Shown here piece by piece: positions 10,559 through 19,526 of a stretch of 64,000 nt of DNA (positions within the stretch are counted from its first letter, which is position 1; each line of letters starts with the position of its first letter). The notes under the pieces were generated by a model. That model ran no database searches and was not told the origin of the DNA. It worked only from the letters and a program-made list of their open reading frames with translations. This stretch comes from Nitrosomonas sp. (lineage in GTDB: Bacteria; Pseudomonadota; Gammaproteobacteria; Burkholderiales; Nitrosomonadaceae). The position numbers were made by a program, and so were the translations under genes. The stretch lies in NCBI GenBank assembly GCA_020890945.1, contig JAJHPK010000039.1:25693-89692 (forward strand), written 5' to 3'.

Positions 10559-12508
10559 ATGAGCGAATTAAATTCTACCCCGAAATTAGGTAGCTATAAA
10601 ACGCTTCCAATGAATCAACCACAGCCATTGTTGATATGGAAACCCAAGGGTTATCTTAGTTCATTTGGCTTGTCAGTGTTATTTTTGTTGATGACGTTGC
10701 TGTTGTTAGTATCGTTGTCTCGTATCATTGCTTTGCCTGGATTACCATTATCCGAGTGGCCAGTATTCCATACATTGGGTCAGTTTGGGGCCATAATTAA
10801 TCATTCATTAACTTTGACCTGGGTACCATACTCCGACCGAGACACTGTTATCTACTTGTTGCTACTACCTACTGCAGCGCTGATGATTTCGATCACACGA
10901 TTGACTTTTGGTCTGCGTATATTGGGCTATCGTTCGGTATTAATTGCGGTTGGCTTCAATGAAATAGGTATTTTCCCAAGCTTGACGGTAATTCTCGTGG
11001 TGGTAGGAATCATTTTAGTATTGCGGCCCACTATGGACCATGTGAGATTACCTTTATATGGGCGCGTTTCGATAATCCTTGGTATTACGTCCTGTATATT
11101 AATTACGTCACTCTTTATGGGTTCTTGGTTTATGTCTGAGTGGGTATGGAGCCTAGCTTTTTTTCCAGTTATCATCTTGGCCATGATGGCGGAATCAGTA
11201 GCTAGAACACTTGATCTCGAGACAGCACGATCAGCTGCTTGGCGTTTAGTTTGGACAATTATCATTGCATTGATATTGGTAGGGTTTATGAACAATCCAG
11301 TATTGGTGGATGTATTGCTGCGTTTCCCTGAATTGATGCTACTACAGGTGCTTGCCATTATGTTGGTTTCTGAATATTTAGATTTACGTCTTTTTCAGGA
11401 TTGGCATAACACTATCATTGGTTCAACTTTATCTAAGTTTTTGCTTAAAGCAACCCATAATACCGTAAGAAAACCAAGAGTTGCGATTATACGTAATCGC
11501 TCATTTCACGGAACAATAGGTCGACTAGGGCCGATTGCATCGGACAAAACCAGAACGGAATCGATAAAGCATTTAATAACGGCATTGGAAGATGCAGGTT
11601 ATTTTGTCAAAGTATTTGAAGGCGATAGAACACTTCTGAGTGGATTACGTAAATTTTTACTACCACATCCTCGCACTGGTATCCCAGGAGGGATGGCATT
11701 AAATCTTAGCATCGGCATTCAAGGTTACGGTCGTCATACTCATGTTCCCGGGATGCTTGAAATGGCTGGGATAGCCTACACGGGTCCTGATCCAGTTGGC
11801 CATGCTCGATTGCAAGATCGTTTGAATCTTTTTTCATTGCTTCAACAAGCTGGTGTGTTAGTACCTCGCTTTTACGTCATTGGTGATTCAAACCCCTCTT
11901 TTTTTAATTTAAATTTTCCGGTATTTGTGCTTCCGAGAAGTGATCCGGATGCGGCTATATTGGTTAAGAATACCGCTGGCGTTTCGAAAGCAATCAGTCA
12001 AATACAGGCAAGTTATGATCAAGATATCTTACTGCAGAGCCATATTCTTGGTTCCGAATTTCGTGTAACGATTTTAGGCAATCAGCATCTCGAATGTCTT
12101 CCATTACTGCGCATTAATGCAATTAGTCAACAGCGTGAGTGTCCAGCATTAATTGAAGATCAACTGGCTGACCGCATTCGAGATTGCGCTTTTCGTGCTT
12201 ATCGCGCAGCTGGGTGCAGAGATTATGCCCGTGTTGATATACGTTTAAATGCTGATGAACAACCTTGTGTCGTGGGTATTCAAGTACAAAACATCTTTGC
12301 GCGCAAAGGTTCTGTCGCTATCATGATTGAAGCTGCAGGTTTAAATTGGAGCAAATTCCTACGTCATATCATTGAATTAGCAGCAACACGCACAGGATCT
12401 GAACTAAGCACGAAACTTTCAAGTGATACGTATGATAATTCATCTTCCGTTAACCCACTGATCGTTGACTACAGTAACGCTGATTCCCACACAATCCGGG
12501 CTCGTTGA
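10559..12508 (+). CDS. 7TM domain fused to a D-Ala-D-Ala-ligase-like ATP-grasp domain
   Basis: A 649-residue protein. Residues about 30-290 hold seven or so hydrophobic helices resembling the 7TM module that is usually fused to inactive transglutaminase (7TM_transglut_C), ending in MLVSEYLDLRLFQDWHN. Residues about 300-620 form a D-Ala-D-Ala-ligase-like ATP-grasp domain: VAIIRNRSFHG at the start, LNLSIGIQGYGRHTHVPGMLEMAGIAYTGPD in two parts, and RAAGCRDYARVDIRL. The usual ExN metal-ligand motif is replaced: where E-V-N is expected the sequence reads VVGIQVQN. The upstream Asp (ARVD) is kept. The domain may therefore be catalytically altered or dead. Related 7TM and ATP-grasp proteins are known as separate genes of peptide-ligation systems. 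The fusion suggests ligation or substrate binding at the inner face of the membrane. It overlaps the next gene by one base (TGATG). Confidence 0.75.
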   Translation: MSELNSTPKLGSYKTLPMNQPQPLLIWKPKGYLSSFGLSVLFLLMTLLLLVSLSRIIALPGLPLSEWPVFHTLGQFGAIINHSLTLTWVPYSDRDTVIYLLLLPTAALMISITRLTFGLRILGYRSVLIAVGFNEIGIFPSLTVILVVVGIILVLRPTMDHVRLPLYGRVSIILGITSCILITSLFMGSWFMSEWVWSLAFFPVIILAMMAESVARTLDLETARSAAWRLVWTIIIALILVGFMNNPVLVDVLLRFPELMLLQVLAIMLVSEYLDLRLFQDWHNTIIGSTLSKFLLKATHNTVRKPRVAIIRNRSFHGTIGRLGPIASDKTRTESIKHLITALEDAGYFVKVFEGDRTLLSGLRKFLLPHPRTGIPGGMALNLSIGIQGYGRHTHVPGMLEMAGIAYTGPDPVGHARLQDRLNLFSLLQQAGVLVPRFYVIGDSNPSFFNLNFPVFVLPRSDPDAAILVKNTAGVSKAISQIQASYDQDILLQSHILGSEFRVTILGNQHLECLPLLRINAISQQRECPALIEDQLADRIRDCAFRAYRAAGCRDYARVDIRLNADEQPCVVGIQVQNIFARKGSVAIMIEAAGLNWSKFLRHIIELAATRTGSELSTKLSSDTYDNSSSVNPLIVDYSNADSHTIRAR

Positions 12509-13623
12509 TGTTCACAAAGTTATATTTATATTACGGGTACGCAAAATTAAAGTTATGCAATCAGTGCAAGTTCCATTTTATTCTAGTATTGGCATGTGTA
12601 TTAGCAAATAATGTAATTGCTGATCAAGGTAGAAATAATGCCGCTGCTTCTTGTACAAGGAATACAGGTCCTATAGGTATATCTCCTGCCCATTGGTCTG
12701 ATCCATCAAAAACGAAAATGGGATTAGCAAAGCAAGGATTTAATAAAATTAATTTTGTAACCCGTGATGGCAAATCTTTGGTAGCACATATTTATAGGCC
12801 GAGTCGTTTTAATCCGAAAAACGGCCCAATATGGTTTGTGATGCATGGCATAAAACGTAATGCTGATGATTACATAAAAACTGCAGCACCAATTGCTGAA
12901 CGCTATCAAGCATTCACCATTGTGATTGAATTTTCGCGGCGACACTATCCAACCAGCGAAGATTACACACTCGGCATCACGACAAATGGGCGTGCTAACA
13001 ATCGTGCTGCAAGAGAAGGCCGTTATCGCAGACCGGAAAATTATCTTTATAACGAAATTGAGCGTGTATTTGAAGCAATACGATTGGCATTTCTAGGAAA
13101 GCAGCATGGCTATTATCTATTTGGTCATAGCGCTGGAGCACAATTCACACATCGGATGCTAACTTTTGTACCCTGTGCGCGAGTGCTTGGTGCGGTATCG
13201 GCAAATGCTGGTTGGTATACTTTGCCCGAGCAAGGTAACAATTTGAGTATGCCCTACAATCTACGGGGAAGCCCCTCTACAGATTCTGACATTAAAGCGC
13301 TTTTATCGGCTCCTTTGACATTATTGTTGGGAACAAAGGACATCAAAGGACCGGAAATCGACAGTAATGTGCGTAAAAGTTCGGCAGCGATGGCTCAAGG
13401 TGGTAACAGACTTGCTCGAGGGCAAAATTATTTTGAGATTGGTCAGTCACTTGCACGTTCAATGAATGTATGTTTTGGCTGGCAATTAGTGTTGGAGCCA
13501 GGAGCTGGGCATAACGTGAAACAAGTCATCGAATCGGCTGGTCATTTGTTATTTGCAGTCAAATCCAAACCATCTTGCACTTCAAACCAAATCAGTGAAG
13601 TGATCACAGTCTATTCAGGTTAA
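12508..13623 (+). CDS. Exported alpha/beta hydrolase, paralogue of the cytoplasmic one
   Basis: Starts at ATG 12508 inside the preceding stop (TGATG). An N-terminal hydrophobic segment (FHFILVLACVLANNVIA) acts as signal peptide or anchor, so the enzyme should sit in the periplasm or be secreted. The catalytic core has IWFVMHGIKRNADDY, the nucleophile elbow LFGHSAGAQFTHRML, NAGWYTLPEQG, LLLGTKDIKG and GAGHNVKQVIES with the likely catalytic His. Cys pairs near both ends could form disulfides. It shares several signatures with the hydrolase at 8484-9341. An esterase, peptidase or depolymerase acting on the cluster's product is the simplest inference. Substrate unknown. Confidence 0.8.
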   Translation: MFTKLYLYYGYAKLKLCNQCKFHFILVLACVLANNVIADQGRNNAAASCTRNTGPIGISPAHWSDPSKTKMGLAKQGFNKINFVTRDGKSLVAHIYRPSRFNPKNGPIWFVMHGIKRNADDYIKTAAPIAERYQAFTIVIEFSRRHYPTSEDYTLGITTNGRANNRAAREGRYRRPENYLYNEIERVFEAIRLAFLGKQHGYYLFGHSAGAQFTHRMLTFVPCARVLGAVSANAGWYTLPEQGNNLSMPYNLRGSPSTDSDIKALLSAPLTLLLGTKDIKGPEIDSNVRKSSAAMAQGGNRLARGQNYFEIGQSLARSMNVCFGWQLVLEPGAGHNVKQVIESAGHLLFAVKSKPSCTSNQISEVITVYSG

Positions 13624-13786
13624 ATTCAAGATTGAAGTTGTATAAGAAGTCCCACCTTCATTAAATTTTGGTGAAAACATCATCAATTTCTAACATTCTT
13701 AATAGATAGCGACTATTAGAAAAATCGAATGTCGATACCCTTTTACTACGCACGTCTTGAAAAATTTACGCATTCGAGATAATTAA

Positions 13787-14836
13787 ATGGATGAATACCA
13801 TATCACATTTGTCGGCGATACAAGTTTTGGTGAAAACTATAAACCACGGTTGGCAGGTAAAGATCTTATTAATACCAAAGGACGTGCATACTCGATGCAA
13901 AGAATTGCCCCTCTTTTAATGGAATCTGATCTAGTGATCGCTAACTTAGAAACACCATTGACCCTGCAAACAAACTCCCCATTTAAAGATCACAAGAAAT
14001 ACATCCATTGGTCCGATCCAGTCGAATCACCAAGAGTTCTAAAAGAACATAATATTAGTATTGTATCTCTGGCAAATAACCATACTCTTGATTACGGAAC
14101 CAATGCATTACTAGAAACATTTGCAAGTTTAGAAAAAAATAGTATCAAGTGGTTTGGTGCCGGACATAACAAATTAGAGGCACAACGTCCTTTCCGCAAG
14201 AAAGTCTTTGTAGGAGGCAAGGAGATTTTACTCGTGGTGATTGGTGCTTTTGAGTATCGAGCCGTCTATAAAAATCGATATGGTTTTTACGCAAGTAAAG
14301 ATTCGCCTGGTGTTAATCGCCTTTCCATTAAACGTATTACCAATCAAATAGTTCAGTTTAAAAGCAAAACACCTCAGTCAATAGTAATAGTATCTCCTCA
14401 TTGGGGAGAAAATTACAAATGGCATTCTTTGGAACAAGCACAACAAGCCAGATCTATGGCTGAAGCCGGTGCAGATTTTATCATAGGTCACGGTTCGCAT
14501 ATGATGAATGGCATAGAGCGTTTTGGTGATACTTGGACATTGTATAGTCTAGGGAATTTGACATTTAACTCCATGGGTGGATACAGTTACTTTAATGCAC
14601 CTCCCTTCAGTTTAATCGTTCGTATGTGCTTAAAAAGAGAAGATGAAACGATTGTAACGCAACTCAAGCTTTATCCAATCGTTACTGATAATCGCCTAAC
14701 CAACTTTCAATCTTGTCCTGTAAATGAGCAAGAAGCTAATAAAGTTGTTCAGTTACTAAAAAATCATAGTATGGGAATACCGATTGAAGCTTTTGCTCTG
14801 AATCATGATAGCTTCGGCTATTACTTCAAGTTATGA
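13787..14836 (+). CDS. CapA/PgsA-family metallophosphatase-like protein
   Basis: A 349-residue protein of the PGA_cap family (poly-gamma-glutamate capsule CapA). Diagnostic motifs in order are FVGDTSFGE, LVIANLETPLT, VSLANNHTLDYG, VIVSPHWGENY and FIIGHGSHMMNGIE. These give the Asp, Asn and His ligands of a dinuclear-metal calcineurin-like fold. It has no signal peptide or membrane anchor, unlike Bacillus CapA, so it is predicted to be cytoplasmic. It follows the exported hydrolase after 163 bases and may have its own promoter. Together with the P-loop and ATP-grasp proteins it points to an amino-acid polymer or peptide product. Its exact reaction is not known for most of the family. Confidence 0.85.
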   Translation: MDEYHITFVGDTSFGENYKPRLAGKDLINTKGRAYSMQRIAPLLMESDLVIANLETPLTLQTNSPFKDHKKYIHWSDPVESPRVLKEHNISIVSLANNHTLDYGTNALLETFASLEKNSIKWFGAGHNKLEAQRPFRKKVFVGGKEILLVVIGAFEYRAVYKNRYGFYASKDSPGVNRLSIKRITNQIVQFKSKTPQSIVIVSPHWGENYKWHSLEQAQQARSMAEAGADFIIGHGSHMMNGIERFGDTWTLYSLGNLTFNSMGGYSYFNAPPFSLIVRMCLKREDETIVTQLKLYPIVTDNRLTNFQSCPVNEQEANKVVQLLKNHSMGIPIEAFALNHDSFGYYFKL

Positions 14837-14928
14837 CGTTAGCCGGGGCTATCGAAACAATTTTTGCTAGGAAACTCAATTTTTGAGCGTTATTTTTTAA
14901 AAAAATCTCCTAATTTTTTATAATCAAG

Positions 14929-14971
14929 TAATGCTATGTTAATTTTTAACATCCAAATTAACATAGCATTA
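14929..14971. terminator. Perfect 17-bp inverted repeat between convergent genes
   Basis: The left arm 14929-14945 (taatgctatgttaattt) is exactly complementary to 14955-14971, with a 9-base loop. It lies between the convergent ends of the capA-like gene (14836) and the metallopeptidase gene (15032). It is AT-rich without a strong U-tract, but the position fits a bidirectional terminator. Confidence 0.6.
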
Positions 14972-15031
14972 ACAAGAAAAGATTTCGATGTGCTTAGAAA
15001 AACTCGTATTGAAATCTGAATGCTTATACTA

Positions 15032-16567
15032 TTAATTAACTATAAAATAAAGACGAGTGTTATAAGCTCCATCTCCATACAACCCTCGTGCTCTTATTCT
15101 CCATAAGTACTTTCCTGGTGGTAAAGCGATATTTGGTGTGGCTTGACAAGATTTCCCACCATTGCAAACAGTATTTGCAGGCATCCATTCGGTAGAATAT
15201 ACCGTCAGATTATTGATCCGATCCCAAACTAGAATCCTGTAATCTTTAGCATCAGGAATTCCAGGTCCACCTATTGTTGCTTCCCAAGTAAAAGTAGGAA
15301 GGTTCTCAACAATTTGATCAGATATGGGAGACAAAGGCTTGACATCAACTGCGCCTTTCATTGCTGTAGAAAAAAGCGTGAAATCGTTCGGATCTGTCCA
15401 AATGCTCCATCCACTAGTGTTGTTTCCCCACACGCTCCAATAGTGTCGTCCATTAGAGTTACTCATTTTAGGAGAAGCATTACAGATACCATTTCTACAT
15501 ATATCAGCAGCTTTAAAGCTTTGATAGGTCAAAATATTTTTAGCACCATTCATAAAAGCCAATCCACTTCCATTAGGTGACAAACCTATCATCAGTGCAT
15601 ACTGAGAAATAGCAGGATTGTGCTTCCATGTAAATTGAGGTGTATAAGTATTTAATACTGCACTTTTTAAAGGCGATGATGGAACAGGTTGGTTTAATCT
15701 TTGCCAAAATTCTGGCCTAAATGCTGCAAAAGTTTGAGATGTATTTATAATCGCTAAGGCATCGTACGCATCACAAGGAGGATTTGCGGTAACACCATTT
15801 TGACAGTTTATATTTGTTCCAATAGGAATACCCATTGGAACACCGTTATATTTTAGATTTGGATTACTAAAAAAAGGAATACGTGGACAAGTTTTTCCGT
15901 GATCTAGGCATTCATTCTCGTAAGCCATGATAGTTCGCCATCCTTGATTTAGATTCACATACCCGCGGGCATAAGGATAAGGAACTTTTTTTTCTGAAGA
16001 AACATACCAATCATGGTGAGCGCCCATTGTATGTGCGATTTCATGAGTAAAAGCCGTTGAATCTAAATTTTGCCAATCTACCATAGCAAATGGAGCATAC
16101 TCAGATAAACTCGGATCATTGCGATACAAAACATTAGCATCTCCACCAGTCCATTCATTCCAGATTCCTGTAGCATTTACAATAAGAATTACTAGGTCAG
16201 CGCCATTTTGATTTCGTAAAGCATGTATTTGATCGACAATTCCATCAGTTTTCGATTCCATCGCCAACAAAGCTACATCAGCATCAGAAAAATCTAGTTC
16301 ATTAAAGTTGATGGGAGCGGTATACACTAAGCGCAAGCGAGTATCGATTCCACTATTTCGAAATACGGTGTTGGTGTTAAGAATGGCATGAACAATATTT
16401 TTTTCACTAATATTTTGTTGCGCTGCTGGCGAATATAGCACCATGACATCAACGATCTCACCGGCTTTTACATATCCGGCCTCGATGATTAAAGTAAAAA
16501 AAGCTGCATATAACGTTAATGCTGTGAATATTCTTTGGGATATGAAAAAATGCTTATTAGTTTCCAT
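15032..16567 (-). CDS. Secreted reprolysin-like zinc metallopeptidase with C-terminal beta domains
   Basis: A roughly 511-residue exported protein. ATG 16567 is chosen because AAGGAA precedes it; the open frame extends to 16600. A signal peptide (about residues 8-36) is followed by a metzincin domain (about 40-300). This has the zinc motif HEIAHTMGAHHD and the Met-turn WRTIMAYENE, plus Cys-rich stretches (CLDHGKTCPRIPFFSNP) as in peptidyl-Asp metalloendopeptidases and M12-type enzymes. The last 220 residues carry two similar modules (PQFTWKHNPAISQYAL and PTFTWEATIGG...DYRILVW), likely fibronectin- or Ig-like. No propeptide is obvious. It would act outside the cell or in the periplasm. The three 76-bp repeats just upstream probably control it. 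Confidence 0.88.
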   Translation of the reverse strand: METNKHFFISQRIFTALTLYAAFFTLIIEAGYVKAGEIVDVMVLYSPAAQQNISEKNIVHAILNTNTVFRNSGIDTRLRLVYTAPINFNELDFSDADVALLAMESKTDGIVDQIHALRNQNGADLVILIVNATGIWNEWTGGDANVLYRNDPSLSEYAPFAMVDWQNLDSTAFTHEIAHTMGAHHDWYVSSEKKVPYPYARGYVNLNQGWRTIMAYENECLDHGKTCPRIPFFSNPNLKYNGVPMGIPIGTNINCQNGVTANPPCDAYDALAIINTSQTFAAFRPEFWQRLNQPVPSSPLKSAVLNTYTPQFTWKHNPAISQYALMIGLSPNGSGLAFMNGAKNILTYQSFKAADICRNGICNASPKMSNSNGRHYWSVWGNNTSGWSIWTDPNDFTLFSTAMKGAVDVKPLSPISDQIVENLPTFTWEATIGGPGIPDAKDYRILVWDRINNLTVYSTEWMPANTVCNGGKSCQATPNIALPPGKYLWRIRARGLYGDGAYNTRLYFIVN

Positions 16568-16614
16568 GAATTTATTCCTTTTAAATTCAAGGGCACTCAA
16601 AAATAAGCAACTGC

Positions 16615-16839
16615 AAGAATTATGTTTTCAGAAAAATGAAAACACTCTCCTTTATCGACTATTTATAGTAAATAGCTCGATTATTTCAGCAAGAATTATG
16701 TTTTCAGAAAAACAAAAACACCTTTCTTTATCGATAGTTATAATAAATAAGCTCAATTATTTCAGCAAGAATTGTGTTTTCTAAAAAACAAAAACACTTT
16801 CCTTTATCGAATATTTATAGTAAACAAGCTCGATTATTT
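16615..16839. repeat. Three tandem copies of a ~76-bp repeat upstream of the metallopeptidase
   Basis: The copies begin at 16615, 16691 and 16767, each opening with aagaattRtgtttt and closing near gctcRattattt. The first two are exactly 76 bases, the third about 73. Each includes a dyad of type GTTTTC-N-GAAAAC (clearest in copy 1, decayed in copies 2 and 3). Read on the minus strand, each also has a TTGCTG plus TATTAT/TACTAT-like pair spaced 16-17 bases. They end 48 bases before the metallopeptidase start. Promoter or operator multiplication is the likely reading. Confidence 0.85.
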
Positions 16840-17178
16840 GAATGAGATATCTGGCAGTCATGCTATCTTGGAGCGTAAGCCCTTTAGACCATAAACTTTG
16901 CGTCCCACGCTTTCGCGAGGTTTGCCCTTTTCAGATCAATGTCTGACTTTATTAATATCGGCACTCATGACACCAAATTTAGCCCGTATTCACAAGAAGT
17001 ATATTCAGAAAAAATTTTACACCGATGCAATTTTGGTTAACCAACCGAACACTACTAGTGTAGTGCTATCTAAATCAATAGCGATTGTAGTAATGAGTAT
17101 GAATTTCTCTGAATTTGACGTGACTCGCCGCTTCTGGAAACATTGCAGAGCATCCGAGACATTAATAGCTGATTCAAA
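16840..17178. other. Intergenic stretch without a supported gene
   Basis: About 340 bases between the repeats and the GlcF-like gene. A plus-strand frame from TTG 16898 to 17182 (94 codons) is open, but it has no ribosome site, no recognisable motif, and overlaps the converging gene end. I do not call it. No hairpin of note was seen. Confidence 0.4.
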
Positions 17179-18486
17179 TTAAGCAATGGGTTGCCAACCC
17201 ATTTGCTTCGCTAGCAACACGATTGGGTGCAATACTTCAACTCCCAGATTTCTTTCGCGAATTGCCTGCACAAAAAACATCGAACATCCAACGTTTGAGG
17301 TTAATAACAATTTGCTGCCACTTTTTGTTAGAGCGTTCAATTTATTTTCTAACAACGCATCAGAAATATCTGCTTGATCTAAGAAATAAGTACCAGCCGC
17401 GCCACAGCACTGGTCATTTCCTTCTAAAGCAACAATCTCCGCATTGGGGATGCGAGAAATCACGGAATATGGAGCGTTTTGTCCATGAAGTATATTTCGC
17501 AATGTACACGGATCATGAATCAAGATTTTTTCCGGTAATGGCGCTAGCTCGATACTCTCCCAATTCTGATACGAGGCAAGAAATTGATTGATATCGAGGA
17601 CAGGAATAGATCGGTCCAATACATTGGCTTCTGTTAATTGAGCACCACAACCTGAGGCTGTGGTAATAATGGCATCGATATTTGGCAAAGAAAATGCCAT
17701 GTTATTTTGCTCTGCTAACGAACATGCTTCACGAACATGTCCACTATGTTGATATATCGCACCGCAGCAAGTTTGCTGAGCCGGAACATGAACGCTATAT
17801 CCCAAACGATTCAGTACATAAATACTTGCATTAAGCGCTTCTGTATCCGTCAGTCGAGCAACGCACCCCAAAAACAGAGCGACGTCACCGCGTTTATTTT
17901 CCTTGACAGGATAAAGTGACTGCCATGTATTATTGCTAGCAGTAGTTCCTATCGCTTGCGGGCTTCGATAAGGAATCTTAGCTACGGGAAGATTCGCAAT
18001 GATTTTTAGCATTCTATTGGGTTTTAGTCTGTGAAAAGAGCGCATCCAACGCAAAAAACCTCTGCTCTGCATAAAGATGAACAAAAATCGCAACCTATCC
18101 AGCCGTTGAGGTTTAGAAAAAAATATTTTTTGTAAGTAAAAAATCAAAGTTGTTTGGAATTTTTTCTTGAAGGAAACGGGACGATCTATGATAAATGCCC
18201 GGGTTTCATCAATCAAACAACCATAAGAAACGTTATTAGGGCAAACTTTTTCGCAGGCTCTACAGGTTAAACAGCGATCCATATGCTCGATAAATCGCGC
18301 ATTTAAAGGTATTTTACCAGCGGCCACTCCATTCATCAGAACAATGCGGCCACGCGGAGAATCGGATTCTGATTTGAGTAATCGATAGGTAGGACAATGA
18401 GGCAAGCATAAACCGCATGAAACACATTGATTCGATTGCTCAATGATAAATTTTTTTCTAGTAATAGATGATTTCTGATCTGGCAA
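17179..18486 (-). CDS. glcF: Glycolate oxidase iron-sulfur subunit-like protein (GlcF family)
   Basis: A 435-residue cytoplasmic or membrane-associated electron-transfer subunit. Two [4Fe-4S] motifs lie near the N-terminus (CVSCGLCLPHCP at about 21 and CLTCRACEKVCP at about 72). Two CCG heterodisulfide-type domains follow (FLGCVARLTD...QTCCGA and HDPCTLRN...DQCCGAAGTY). GlcF works with the flavoprotein GlcD/GlcE to oxidise glycolate and pass electrons to the quinone pool. No glcD or glcE is adjacent, so the partner must be elsewhere, and a related D-lactate or other 2-hydroxyacid role is possible. The apparent start is TTG 18486, with no strong ribosome site. Confidence 0.85.
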   Translation of the reverse strand: MPDQKSSITRKKFIIEQSNQCVSCGLCLPHCPTYRLLKSESDSPRGRIVLMNGVAAGKIPLNARFIEHMDRCLTCRACEKVCPNNVSYGCLIDETRAFIIDRPVSFKKKFQTTLIFYLQKIFFSKPQRLDRLRFLFIFMQSRGFLRWMRSFHRLKPNRMLKIIANLPVAKIPYRSPQAIGTTASNNTWQSLYPVKENKRGDVALFLGCVARLTDTEALNASIYVLNRLGYSVHVPAQQTCCGAIYQHSGHVREACSLAEQNNMAFSLPNIDAIITTASGCGAQLTEANVLDRSIPVLDINQFLASYQNWESIELAPLPEKILIHDPCTLRNILHGQNAPYSVISRIPNAEIVALEGNDQCCGAAGTYFLDQADISDALLENKLNALTKSGSKLLLTSNVGCSMFFVQAIRERNLGVEVLHPIVLLAKQMGWQPIA

Positions 18487-18514
18487 ACTGCGTACTCTCT
18501 ACCTATTTCGCAAT

Positions 18515-18540
18515 CCCCCTGTAAAACAATACAAAGGGGG
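18515..18540. terminator. C5/G5 hairpin between the lipoprotein and glcF-like genes
   Basis: CCCCC 18515-18519 and GGGGG 18536-18540 pair around a 16-base AT-rich loop, extended by GT/AC after a bulge. It lies between two minus-strand genes. It may end the lipoprotein transcript or form part of the glcF leader. Confidence 0.4.
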
Positions 18541-18581
18541 TAAGTCTTCTAGAAAATAATCAACGGAGGTTTACTAATTTA

Positions 18582-18920
18582 TTACTTGCAGCGAATAAAT
18601 ACGTTACGGGTCATTGTTGAACCTGGAAAAGTGGCGTATCCAGAAGTCGGTGAATAAGGGTTTTTCTTAAAATCGTGGACCGCGACCGAGTGTGGAATAA
18701 TCATCCCACTTTGATTGAGAATGTGATACCCCTTGGCATTACAAATTTCCCCAGCCTTTTCCAAGCAATGGCTAAAATTCATTTCCCTGCCACTGCAATT
18801 GATGTTATAGCCTTTAGTTCCATCGGCAAAATAAATTTCCCGTTGCGTAGGGCTAGCACAACCTTGCAGCACAATTATTACAGCAACCAAAAGAAAAAAA
18901 CGGATATTCGATCGAGACAT
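18582..18920 (-). CDS. Small lipoprotein of unknown function
   Basis: About 112 residues from ATG 18920. The signal peptide is RFFLLVAVIIVLQGCAS with lipobox LQGC, so it should be lipidated on Cys and anchored in the outer or inner membrane. The mature part has four further Cys (NCSG, SHCLE, EICNAK, FIRCK) that could form two disulfides, with a central ECNAKGY-like stretch typical of small proteobacterial lipoproteins. No enzymatic motif is seen. It is separated from the glcF-like gene by the G/C hairpin. I do not recognise a specific family. Confidence 0.75.
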   Translation of the reverse strand: MSRSNIRFFLLVAVIIVLQGCASPTQREIYFADGTKGYNINCSGREMNFSHCLEKAGEICNAKGYHILNQSGMIIPHSVAVHDFKKNPYSPTSGYATFPGSTMTRNVFIRCK

Positions 18921-19236
18921 GATAAACAAAATTGAATTGAGTTAATTACTGTCGAATTCTACAGGATTCTAAGAAATCATCGGCAAATTTTGTTGTTTTT
19001 CAAAATCCCTTTTCAATTATGGTATTTGATCAACAAAACTCCGGATATCGGGGTAATTCGTGCAAGAAATATAGTCATATAAAAAATGACGGACATCTAA
19101 CTATTATAAATCGTTGGTCAGCTCACCCTGAAGCATTCCACCAACCTTCCGCAATCCGGTTTGATAAAGCTGCCAGATTTCCTGGCGGTCTAATAAAGTT
19201 AAGCGAATGATTCAATGTATGTTCGTTTACTGGAGT
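18921..19236. other. Intergenic stretch, no gene seen
   Basis: About 315 bases between the lipoprotein start and the IS3 remnant. A 63-codon plus-strand frame at 19019-19210 lacks a ribosome site and any motif. Nothing else is supported. Confidence 0.4.
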
Positions 19237-19526
19237 TGGAGTTGTCCCATTTTGACGGACAATTTTTTCATGAAATCGAGAGAGTCTCGACTTGTGAAAG
19301 AGGATTGCAATTTATGGTGATTTGATTTTCTTCATTCAGTTTTTTCTCAAAATTGTTGGGTGGTGATAAATATCCTAGCCCGGAATGCCTGCGAATGGGG
19401 TTGTAGCAGGATTCGATCCAGGTGAATATGGGTATGACCAGCCTTGCTTCAGTTTTGTTTTTCCAGGAACGCCTATCGATCAATTCACATTCAAGGGAAG
19501 CAAAAATTCTCAGCCATTGCGTTATC
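19237..19526 (-). pseudogene. IS3-family transposase (OrfB) C-terminal remnant
   Basis: On the minus strand from 19526 the translation reads DNAMAENF, then after a 1-base frameshift ASLECELIDRRSW, then EARLVIPIFTWIES, CYNPIRRHSGLGYLSP, and a stop at 19268. This is the C-terminal end of the IS3 DDE transposase. A sequence like an IS3 terminal repeat (tggagttgtcccattttgac) begins at 19237. The remnant starts abruptly at the left end of the IS481-type element, and its upstream part is not found beyond the right end. It is dead: truncated and frameshifted. Confidence 0.8.

Noticed and set aside
5891-14836. Classic type I secretion or RND efflux operon
   Set aside because: TolC and HlyD parts are present, but there is no ABC ATPase, RND or MFS pump gene between 4.7 and 15 kb.
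16898-17182. 94-codon plus-strand frame
   Set aside because: TTG start, no ribosome site, no motif, and it overlaps the end of the GlcF-like gene.
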